DNA of 16,021 nt from CAYGHG01 sp964349515 (GTDB lineage: Bacteria > Oederibacteriota > PGYV01 > CAYGHG01). How positions within the stretch are numbered: position 1 is the stretch's first letter; every line of letters starts with the position of its first letter. The position numbers were made by a program, and so were the translations under genes. The stretch lies in assembly GCA_964349515.1 (NCBI GenBank), contig CAYGHG010000059.1:1-16021 (forward strand). Direction: 5' to 3'. The notes below the pieces were generated by a model, which saw only the letters and a program-made list of their open reading frames with translations, was not told the origin of the DNA and searched no databases. Of the stretch, positions 1 to 5,958 are shown in pieces.

Positions 1-1
1 A

Positions 2-22
2 GCTTACAGCTCATAGCTTAAA
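2..22. repeat. Degenerate 7-base repeat array A
   Basis: Three consecutive 7-base units fit the plus-strand pattern GYTYANA (GCTTACA, then GCTCATA, then a third unit). The array lies just past the stop codon of the diguanylate cyclase gene and runs to the window edge, so it may continue outside. The same pattern recurs at 10994-11028. A three-unit array alone would be weak evidence; the match to the longer array supports it. Confidence 0.5.
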
Positions 23-25
23 CCC

Positions 26-1342
26 TTATTCCATTACCACCCTGTCTCTTCCTCTTTTTTTCGCTTTATACACATTATCATCAGCCCTTTTGACAGCCTT
101 ATGCACTTCCTTAACGCCGTCTTTAACCAAACCTATGCCTATTGACATAGTGACCCTTATATTTTTTGACTTAAATTTTACCCCGTTTTTCTTCACCGCT
201 TTTCTTATTTTTTCAGCCTTTTCAAAAGCCTCGTCCCCTGTCTTGTCGCGGAGTATTACGGTTATTTCCTCGCCGCCGTAGCGGCACACTATTCCCTCGG
301 GGAGCGCGGCGCTTCTTATAATCTGCGCGGTATTGTACAGCACCGCGTCGCCGGCAGCGTGGCCGTGGGTGTCATTTACCTTTTTAAAGTGGTCAATGTC
401 GCACATCAAGACCGAAAATTCTTTTTTAAGCCCGGCCTCTGTCACCCCGCTTAACACCGCATCGAGATACTGCCTGTTGTAGATTTTAAGCAGGGGGTCG
501 TAGTGCGCCTTGTGGTGCAGGCAGCTGAGCCAGTGGCTGAACATCCCCCAGAGTATTATGACCGCCAGAAAAGGCAGCATAAACCTTACAGGCCACCACT
601 GCCCTGCCGAAAATACGCAGTAAAGGTTGATAAGCGACACGGCTGCTATGATGGAGCCGTAGTTGTGCTCCTCTTCAATGTTAAAAACAGAGGCCGCCGC
701 TGTTGTAAGTATTATCAGCAGATTAAGCGCGAGAAAATATTTGTTAAAAAAAACTGTAAACTTATAGGCAAAGGAGGCCGTATCAGAAGGGCTGAATTTT
801 CCGGAAATAATGTTTAACACCGCTATAAACAACACGACGTTGCCAAAGAAAAGCGCCCAGCCGGCCAGCTTGCCGGATTGAAAACTCACCGTTGATTTTG
901 AGAGCATGATCCCGAGCAGGTTGGCGGAGAACATTGTTATCAGGAATTTTATTGTAAAATAATCGGAAGCCGGGTTCCAGGCCTTTCTCACGAAATCAAG
1001 CTTCATATTCATAACGGTTATGTCCGAAGGGGGCCTGTTGACAATCAGAAGTATGCAGGTAAAGTAGGACATGACGGCAAAACCGGTGAGCAGTATTTTA
1101 AATTTATAAATTTTCGGGTATGATATCTGGGACACGAGGAAAACAGCCGCCCCGAGCACAATCAGGATTATGTTGTAAACTGTCTTATAGTAATCTTTTG
1201 TTTCCGGGTTTACGAAAAGCTGCGCAAGCCCCCTGCCGGCGCCCGTGTAAAAAACATGGTAAACAAGCAGAAAAGCCATTGCCGCGTAAACAAACTCCAT
1301 CCTGTAGCGCGAAGCAAACTCTTTATATTTGTTAGAATCCAA
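26..1342 (-). CDS. Membrane-bound diguanylate cyclase (GGDEF domain)
   Basis: Makes the second messenger cyclic di-GMP from two GTP. Numbering here is from the proposed start. Roughly the first 270 residues hold about eight hydrophobic segments, forming an integral-membrane sensor of no family I recognise. The C-terminal ~165 residues are a GGDEF domain: DPLLKIYNR (variant of DxLTGLxNR), a CDIDHFKKVND metal-binding segment, and the active-site signature GGEEI near residues 356-360. The last signature position is Ile instead of Phe, but the residues needed for catalysis are present. No RxxD inhibitory site sits at the usual distance before GGEE, so product inhibition may be absent. I chose the TTG at 1340-1342 because GGAGG (1349-1353) lies 6 bases upstream; an in-frame ATG at 1373-1375 would add 11 residues and has no ribosome site. 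The ligand of the membrane domain is unknown. Confidence 0.9.
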   Translation of the reverse strand: MDSNKYKEFASRYRMEFVYAAMAFLLVYHVFYTGAGRGLAQLFVNPETKDYYKTVYNIILIVLGAAVFLVSQISYPKIYKFKILLTGFAVMSYFTCILLIVNRPPSDITVMNMKLDFVRKAWNPASDYFTIKFLITMFSANLLGIMLSKSTVSFQSGKLAGWALFFGNVVLFIAVLNIISGKFSPSDTASFAYKFTVFFNKYFLALNLLIILTTAAASVFNIEEEHNYGSIIAAVSLINLYCVFSAGQWWPVRFMLPFLAVIILWGMFSHWLSCLHHKAHYDPLLKIYNRQYLDAVLSGVTEAGLKKEFSVLMCDIDHFKKVNDTHGHAAGDAVLYNTAQIIRSAALPEGIVCRYGGEEITVILRDKTGDEAFEKAEKIRKAVKKNGVKFKSKNIRVTMSIGIGLVKDGVKEVHKAVKRADDNVYKAKKRGRDRVVME

Positions 1343-1389
1343 AGCATTCCTCCGTGGTTTTGTACACAATAACATAAAAAAGCCCTTTT

Positions 1390-1431
1390 GAGAGTAAAAA
1401 TTTAAAAAGGCCCCTGTTACTCTCAGGGGCC
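1390..1431 (-). promoter_or_regulatory. Terminator-like hairpin and possible pseudoknot in the leader of the diguanylate cyclase gene
   Basis: On the minus strand an 8-bp perfect stem, GGCCCCTG with CAGGGGCC (1409-1431), encloses a 7-base loop and is followed by TTTTTAAATTTTT. That is the form of an intrinsic terminator, yet it lies about 65 bases upstream of the cyclase start instead of after a gene. The loop plus its closing base (GAGAGTAA on the minus strand, 1417-1424) is perfectly complementary to TTACTCTC at 1390-1397 just past the U-tract, allowing a pseudoknot or a competing hairpin. No gene on this strand ends here, so a leader attenuator or the end of a small RNA are the likely readings. 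I do not recognise a known riboswitch upstream. Confidence 0.6.
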
Positions 1432-1448
1432 GATAGCGCCTGTACCAA

Positions 1449-1476
1449 GCTTTTGTCTTCTGTCTCTTGGCTTATT
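1449..1476. repeat. Degenerate 7-base repeat array B
   Basis: Four 7-base units follow each other on the plus strand, roughly DCTTNTG (for example GCTTTTG then TCTTCTG). They lie between the divergent cyclase and exported-protein genes, in the presumed leader of the cyclase transcript. The pattern closely resembles array C at 5923-5950. Confidence 0.5.
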
Positions 1477-1501
1477 TGCTTTATCCCCTCCTTTAACCTT
1501 A

Positions 1502-1531
1502 TTGACAAAGCCCTCTCAATACTGTTAAAAT
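1502..1531 (+). promoter_or_regulatory. Sigma-70-type promoter of the exported protein-ubiA-pfkB operon
   Basis: A perfect -35 box TTGACA (1502-1507) is followed after 18 bases by TAAAAT (1526-1531), one mismatch from consensus. It lies about 33 bases upstream of the GTG start at 1564. A short inverted repeat, ATTGA (1501-1505) with TCAAT (1516-1520), overlaps the -35 box and spacer and could be an operator, but the arms are only 5 bases. Confidence 0.55.
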
Positions 1532-1563
1532 AGGTTAAATTTTTAAATAATCCGGAGGAAAAT

Positions 1564-2193
1564 GTGGAAAATAACCGCGTCAAGAAAATAATTACCGTAA
1601 TAATATCCTGCTCTTTCATATTAATAACTGCAAGCGGCAGCAAAAAAGTCTCTAAAAAAGAGCTGGCTGCCCGCGGAGTTCTTAACAGTTTTGAAGTGCT
1701 GCCTTCGGAAACTGCAATAGGGGATTTTGACTGGGAGACCAACGGTTATGTAAAGCTTGAGCAGTTTAAAAAGTACGCCACAAAAGGAAAGCACTCCGTG
1801 CAGGCAATTTTTTCGGTCCCCTCTGATTTTCTCCAGCCAAAAGAGGCAATGGCATCCCCCTCCTGGATAGCCGGCATCACAATGAGCATAAACTCGCTGA
1901 CCAGGCTCAAACTTACCAACTGGAGCCCTTACAAGAAATTCGCTTTTGACGTTTTTGTCCCTGACGAGGCCTCTTATGATATGGGAGTAAAACTGTATGA
2001 CGGAAGCGGCAGGGTCTTTTTGTCAAATATGAAGCTTGCCTCCGGTAAAAACAAGCTTGAGCTCAACTTAAGCGACGTAAAAACAGCAGGGCTGGAACTT
2101 AAAAACATCACAGCTTTTACTTTATTTATGGACACGAAACGGCAGGAAAAAGCCGTCACATTATACATAGACAACGTAAGGCTGGTGCCGTAA
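1564..2193 (+). CDS. Exported protein of unknown function, predicted beta-rich
   Basis: A 209-residue protein. A basic N-terminus (ENNRVKK) and a hydrophobic segment at about residues 9-24 form a Sec signal peptide or anchor. Cys16 sits in an IISC context resembling a lipobox, but the hydrophobic stretch before it is short, so I do not call a lipoprotein. The rest has alternating hydrophobic and polar residues, aromatic-rich stretches and an ending (VTLYIDNVRLVP) typical of jelly-roll carbohydrate-binding-like domains; that fold is inferred, not recognised. The start is GTG with GGAGG at 1554-1558, 5 bases away; the overlapping ATG at 1562 is in a frame that stops at once. It is the first gene of an operon, 4 bases before the UbiA-family gene. 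I do not recognise the family. Confidence 0.8.
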   Translation: MENNRVKKIITVIISCSFILITASGSKKVSKKELAARGVLNSFEVLPSETAIGDFDWETNGYVKLEQFKKYATKGKHSVQAIFSVPSDFLQPKEAMASPSWIAGITMSINSLTRLKLTNWSPYKKFAFDVFVPDEASYDMGVKLYDGSGRVFLSNMKLASGKNKLELNLSDVKTAGLELKNITAFTLFMDTKRQEKAVTLYIDNVRLVP

Positions 2194-2197
2194 AAAA

Positions 2198-3073
2198 ATG
2201 AGCAGGAGCGCCCGGCTTATCCTTGACCTTCTCAGGGTAAAGCAGTGGATAAAAAACCTCCTCGTCTTCGGAGCATTAATATTCACAAATAATATTTTTA
2301 ACGGCCCGCTTTTTCTCAAAGCCGTTATAGCCTTTTTTCTCTTTTCCTTTGCCTCAAGCTCGCTTTACATAATAAACGACATCCGCGACAGAAAAGAGGA
2401 CAGGCTCCACCCTGATAAAAAAAACCGCCCCATCGCCTCCGGCTCTGTTCCGGTTTCATTTGCCCTCGGGCTTTCCCTCATGCTCGCGGCGCTCACATTT
2501 ACATCCGCTTATATACTTAGTTTCCCGTTTTTTGTGGTTTTAGCCTCTTACGCCGTTATTTCTTTTTCATACTCAATGAAATTAAAGCACATCGTGATAC
2601 TCGACGTATTGATAGTGGCCTCCGGATTTGTGCTCCGTGCGGCGGCCGGCGCGCTTGTCATCAGCGTTTCCATATCGCCGTGGCTTCTGATATGCACTTC
2701 CCTGCTGGCGCTTTTCGTGGTGCTGGCAAAAAGACGCTACGAACTTGCGGCGCTTGCAGAGGCTTCAAAGCACAGGAAAATACTGGACGAATACTCCCTG
2801 CCGCTGATTGACCAGATGATATCGGTGGTAACCGCCTCAACGGTTATGGCCTACTCGCTTTACGCATTTACCTCGCCTACGGCGCAGAAACACAACTACC
2901 TGATGCTGACGATACCTTTTGTGCTTTACGCCATATTCAGGTATCTTTACCTGATTCACAAAAAAAACCAGGGCGGCAGCCCCGAATCGGTTTTCTTAAA
3001 AGATGTGCCTATGATTGTTGACGTGCTGTTATGGACGGCATCTTCGGTAATAATTATTTCATTCATTAAATGA
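2198..3073 (+). CDS. UbiA-family prenyltransferase, polyprenyl-phosphate phosphoribosyltransferase-like
   Basis: A 291-residue integral-membrane protein with eight or nine hydrophobic segments, the usual UbiA size. The N-terminal RVKQWIKNLLVF, the Asp-rich motif NDIRDRKEDRLHP at about residues 60-72 followed by RPIASG, and a second conserved stretch with YSMKLK and LDVLIVASGFVLRAAAG match the branch containing mycobacterial decaprenyl-phosphate phosphoribosyltransferase (Rv3806c). That enzyme joins PRPP to a polyprenyl phosphate at the membrane to give a lipid-linked phosphoribose. Outside Actinobacteria the fate of that product is usually unclear, and none of the neighbours looks like the epimerase (DprE1/DprE2) that follows in mycobacteria. 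The gene follows the exported-protein gene by 4 bases and overlaps the sugar-kinase gene by 4 (ATGA), so translation is probably coupled. No good ribosome site precedes its ATG. The family is secure; the substrate is inferred. Confidence 0.85.
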   Translation: MSRSARLILDLLRVKQWIKNLLVFGALIFTNNIFNGPLFLKAVIAFFLFSFASSSLYIINDIRDRKEDRLHPDKKNRPIASGSVPVSFALGLSLMLAALTFTSAYILSFPFFVVLASYAVISFSYSMKLKHIVILDVLIVASGFVLRAAAGALVISVSISPWLLICTSLLALFVVLAKRRYELAALAEASKHRKILDEYSLPLIDQMISVVTASTVMAYSLYAFTSPTAQKHNYLMLTIPFVLYAIFRYLYLIHKKNQGGSPESVFLKDVPMIVDVLLWTASSVIIISFIK

Positions 3074-3939
3074 TAACTGTATTTAACTTAAGCCCCACGC
3101 TCGACATATCCGCCTCATTAGACAGGCCCTTGGCCTCCGGCGTTTCAAGAACCCGCGAAATCACCTCTTCTTACTCAGGCAAGGGCTCAAACACCGCCAT
3201 GACCCTCGCGCAAAGCGGCGTGAAATGCCGCCTGTCGGGTTTTATGCCTGTGCGCGAAAGAGCGCAGCTTGAATCCCGCTACAAAATAAAAAATCTTTTT
3301 TTTGACCCTGTTTATACGCCGGGTTTTTCAAGGCCGTGCCTGATAATAAAAACTCCCGAGACGGAATATGTGATAAACAGTTCTGCAGGCGCCGCACCCG
3401 GCGCCGCCCTGCGACACTTGCTGATATCAAGGATAAAAAAGTTTTCATTGCTTTCAAAAGCTGCTGTTTTCTCCGGCAGCCTCGCCGCCGCCCTGCCGGT
3501 AAATTTTTACGCAGAGTGCATATCGGCCTGCGGCGGCAGATGCACAACCATACTTGATACGTCGGGGGACGCGCTGAAAGCGGGAATTAAAGCAGGGCCT
3601 CAGATACTCAAAATAAACTTAACAGAAGCGGGCGAAGCCTTTGACACTCCGCTGTCTTCCAAAAAAACTGTTTTAAACCTCATGAAAAATCTTTGCGGAA
3701 GTTACGGGGTAAAATCTGTGGTTTTCACGGACGGCGCGCGTCCGGTTCGTGTATTCAGCGAAAATAACTATAGTGAATATAAGCCGGCTGCGGCAAAAGG
3801 CCCGGTATTTGCCACAGGCGCGGGCGACGCTTTTACAGCGGGCTTATGCTACGGAATAGAAAAGGGCCTGCCTTTTAAAAAGTGCCTCCTGACAGCCCTG
3901 AAATTTGCGGCTGTTAAAATAAAAAAGCCCGCAGCCTGA
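3070..3939 (+). CDS. PfkB-family sugar kinase (1-phosphofructokinase/tagatose-6-phosphate kinase-like)
   Basis: A 289-residue cytosolic kinase that should phosphorylate a sugar or sugar phosphate with ATP. The N-terminus MITVFNLSPTLDISASLD resembles the opening of FruK/LacC kinases. The first PfkB signature appears as SGKGSNTA (residues 36-43), and the second as ATGAGDAFTAGL with the anion hole and catalytic base GAGD at 250-253. It is slightly shorter than typical FruK (about 310), with no obvious internal loss. Its ATG overlaps the stop of the UbiA-family gene (ATGA at 3070-3073), so the two are co-translated. This suggests that it acts on a sugar phosphate related to the UbiA pathway, which is inference. 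There is no PTS or fru gene nearby to support a role in fructose uptake. The last codons form the left arm of the terminator. Confidence 0.85.
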   Translation: MITVFNLSPTLDISASLDRPLASGVSRTREITSSYSGKGSNTAMTLAQSGVKCRLSGFMPVRERAQLESRYKIKNLFFDPVYTPGFSRPCLIIKTPETEYVINSSAGAAPGAALRHLLISRIKKFSLLSKAAVFSGSLAAALPVNFYAECISACGGRCTTILDTSGDALKAGIKAGPQILKINLTEAGEAFDTPLSSKKTVLNLMKNLCGSYGVKSVVFTDGARPVRVFSENNYSEYKPAAAKGPVFATGAGDAFTAGLCYGIEKGLPFKKCLLTALKFAAVKIKKPAA

Positions 3940-3956
3940 AAGCCGCGGGCTTTTTT
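3921..3956. terminator. Bidirectional intrinsic terminator between convergent operons
   Basis: AAAAAAGCCCGC pairs with GCGGGCTTTTTT across a short interior that includes the TGA stop of the PfkB gene. Both strands therefore show a GC-rich stem followed by a run of T. It serves the plus-strand exported protein-ubiA-pfkB operon and the minus-strand propeller gene that ends at 3965. The left arm is coding sequence for the last residues of the kinase. Confidence 0.92.
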
Positions 3957-3964
3957 ATTTTATA

Positions 3965-5347
3965 TCAGCGCTTTCTGCGCTTCACATCAATAATCAAATC
4001 AGCGTTCCTGCCCCTGTTAATCGTTGTTGCAACAGCCTTTTCCTCCAGATAAGTGGCGTTTACCGTTATGGTATAACCGCCTATTGGAAGCGCTTTAAAA
4101 ATAAAATTCCCGCTCCCGTCTGTGGTGACCGTATACACTTTGTCAGTATGTTTGTTGAGGGCCTTTATGGTGACCCCGGGCACGGGCACGTCCTTTATCA
4201 TAACTTTTCCCTTTAAGTCAGAGTGAAGCAGCGGGTCTTTTGTGGGCGCAGGCTTGGGTGTGGGCTTCTTGGCCGGCGCGGGTTTCGGGGTCGGTTTCTT
4301 TACCGGAGCCTTGGTCGGAACAGGCGTAGGTTTCACTGTCGGCACCTCAGTAGGCGCCGCGGTCGGAACAGGCGTGAATGTGGGGGTCGGAGGAGGCGGC
4401 CACTTTCTCATGGCTTCAAGATATTTGGGGTTTGCCTTTACCTCTATTTCGGTTACTATTTCATTCTCTGCCGGGTTTACTGAAATCACCCTTCCCGATT
4501 CACCGGAGCTGTCCCTCGCCGCTATATAAATTTTGCTTTTCCTTCCCGCAAAAACCTCTTCCACATCATACATCTCGTAATCCAGGCTTAAAGAAGCCGG
4601 CTTTTCATAGCTTCTTACTTCAAATATATCCACCCCGCCGGAGACGGCAGCGTAAATCTGCCCTCCGCTGTAAGCTACGCCCCTCGGCGAATCCGTGCTT
4701 ACCACCTCATTTAAAAGCGCTTCTCTTTTTATATCTATGACTGATATGCTTCCTATGCCCTCGTTTGTCACAAACACACGCCCGCCCCCGGTAATAATGC
4801 CCCAGGGCGAGATGCCCGTTTCTATTTTTTTCCTGACGGTGTCTGATTCGGTGTCTATGACCGCAACGCCGTCCCTGTCGGAGAGCGCCGCAAAAACCCG
4901 CGAGCCGTCGTCAGATATGGCAAGAGCCTTTGGCTGGGCGCCGAGCTGTATGGGGTCTTTCATCATGTCAAATTTTTCAAGGTCAACCACTGATAATGTT
5001 TTGCCCCTCATATTTGCGACATAGGCCTTTTTGCCGTCGGGAGTAATCACTATTGATACCGGAAAAAATCCGGTCCTTAACGGTTCGGGATTGGGCTTAA
5101 AGGACTTGAGGTCTATCCTGTAAAGCGCGTTTGCTTTTGAATTGACGTAATACAGCGTCCTGCCGTCAGGGGAGAGCTTCATCTCGTCCGCCGGCGCGGT
5201 AAGCTTTATTTCGTACGCCTTTTCATCGGCATTCGGGGATATCACCGTGATTAAAGGCAGGTTATCGTGCGAAACAAAAAGATAACTGCTTGAGTACGCC
5301 TGAAAAGCCGCCGCGAGCATTAAAACCGTGATAAGTGCTTTCTTCAT
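3965..5347 (-). CDS. Secreted YVTN-type beta-propeller protein with Pro/Thr-rich linker and C-terminal carboxypeptidase-regulatory-like domain
   Basis: A 460-residue exported protein. Residues 1-20 (MKKALITVLMLAAAFQAYSS) are a clear signal peptide. About residues 20-310 carry propeller blades of the YVTN type, seen as repeated segments such as DGRTLYYVN, DGKKAYVAN and GGRVFVTNEG, each followed by a V-(I/V)D strand. Residues 317-373 are a linker rich in Pro, Thr, Lys and Ala, including a repeated KKPTPKPAP unit. Residues 376-457 fit a CarboxypepD_reg-like Ig fold (GKVMIKDVPVPGVTIKAL, then TTDGSGNFIFKALPIGGYTITV). No catalytic residues are visible, so a surface binding or scaffolding role is the likeliest inference. 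Its ATG overlaps the stop of the upstream cNMP-binding gene by 4 bases (ATGA), implying translational coupling. No C-terminal sorting signal is visible; the protein ends in KRRKR. Confidence 0.85.
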   Translation of the reverse strand: MKKALITVLMLAAAFQAYSSSYLFVSHDNLPLITVISPNADEKAYEIKLTAPADEMKLSPDGRTLYYVNSKANALYRIDLKSFKPNPEPLRTGFFPVSIVITPDGKKAYVANMRGKTLSVVDLEKFDMMKDPIQLGAQPKALAISDDGSRVFAALSDRDGVAVIDTESDTVRKKIETGISPWGIITGGGRVFVTNEGIGSISVIDIKREALLNEVVSTDSPRGVAYSGGQIYAAVSGGVDIFEVRSYEKPASLSLDYEMYDVEEVFAGRKSKIYIAARDSSGESGRVISVNPAENEIVTEIEVKANPKYLEAMRKWPPPPTPTFTPVPTAAPTEVPTVKPTPVPTKAPVKKPTPKPAPAKKPTPKPAPTKDPLLHSDLKGKVMIKDVPVPGVTIKALNKHTDKVYTVTTDGSGNFIFKALPIGGYTITVNATYLEEKAVATTINRGRNADLIIDVKRRKR

Positions 5348-5832
5348 TTTTTTGCCGCCTTTCTTTTTGGAGCCTTCTTTTTTCTGCCTTTTATGAGGGA
5401 CGCCGCTTTTTTAGTGGTCCTGCGTATCCTCTGGCTTAAATATTTTAAGAGCACGTCCGTTACCTTAAACCCGGTTGCGGCGTGCTGCGTTTTAAGCTTC
5501 CTGTATGCTTCGTTTGAGAGCGCAATCAGCGATGTCTCCCCGCCCGCCGTAACCGTGGCAGAGCGCGGCGAGCCGTCTATCAAAGCCAGCTCCCCGAAAA
5601 ACTCTCCTTCGCTGAGAAGCGCGACCTGTTTTTTTCTTGTCGGGGTTTCAATAAAAACTTTCACCGTGCCTTTTTTGATTATGTACATGGCATCGCCCGG
5701 CGAACCCGCGCTGAAAACCTCTGCTCCGTCGCGGTACTGTTTTTCCCCGCAGATGGCAGAAAGAACCTCTATGTCTTCGGCGTCAAAATCCCTGTATATC
5801 GGATACTCCATCAGAAAATAAACATCCGCCAT
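5344..5832 (-). CDS. Cyclic-nucleotide-binding domain protein without a DNA-binding domain
   Basis: A 162-residue cytosolic protein consisting of one cNMP-binding domain. The phosphate-binding cassette GEFFGELALIDGSPRSAT (residues 76-93) is essentially canonical, with the conserved Glu81 and Arg90 that contact the ribose and cyclic phosphate in CRP and PKA-type domains; cAMP or cGMP are thus plausible ligands. Unlike CRP (about 210 residues) it has no helix-turn-helix. After the C-helix it ends in a Lys/Arg-rich tail (about residues 135-162) that could bind nucleic acid or membrane phosphates. The ATG is preceded by GGAGG. It is the first gene of a two-gene unit and overlaps the propeller gene. 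It most likely acts through protein-protein contact; the partner is unknown. Confidence 0.88.
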   Translation of the reverse strand: MADVYFLMEYPIYRDFDAEDIEVLSAICGEKQYRDGAEVFSAGSPGDAMYIIKKGTVKVFIETPTRKKQVALLSEGEFFGELALIDGSPRSATVTAGGETSLIALSNEAYRKLKTQHAATGFKVTDVLLKYLSQRIRRTTKKAASLIKGRKKKAPKRKAAKK

Positions 5833-5863
5833 AAAAAAACCTCCGTTAACACTTTATAAATTA

Positions 5864-5892
5864 ATATTAGCACTTATCTGCGCCGTGTTCAA
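5864..5892 (-). promoter_or_regulatory. Candidate promoter of the cNMP-binding/propeller operon
   Basis: Minus-strand TTGAAC (5887-5892) lies 17 bases from TAATAT (5864-5869), about 32 bases before the ATG of the cNMP-binding gene. Each hexamer matches consensus at four of six positions with ideal spacing. A TATAAA further downstream is an alternative -10 box. Confidence 0.4.
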
Positions 5893-5922
5893 CGCCTTAA
5901 AAACTTTGTTTTTCAGATTTTC

Positions 5923-5950
5923 ACTTCTGTCTTGTGTCTTATGGCTCACA
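5923..5950. repeat. Degenerate 7-base repeat array C
   Basis: Four 7-base units on the plus strand (for example TCTTGTG then TCTTATG, ending with GCTCACA) lie between the nadE stop and the promoter of the cNMP-binding gene. The unit resembles array B, and its last copy fits the GYTYANA pattern of arrays A and D. The array ends 9 bases from the nadE stop. Confidence 0.5.
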
Positions 5951-5958
5951 GCCCGGTT

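Noticed and set aside
1432..1560. Cyclic di-GMP riboswitch in front of the diguanylate cyclase
   Set aside because: None of the conserved blocks of the c-di-GMP-I or c-di-GMP-II classes that I know can be found; only the expression-platform-like hairpin is present.
4223..4740. Long plus-strand open frames opposite the propeller gene, rich in Gly/Val/Arg
   Set aside because: They mirror the Pro/Thr-rich linker codons of the real gene on the other strand; no ribosome site, no plausible protein.
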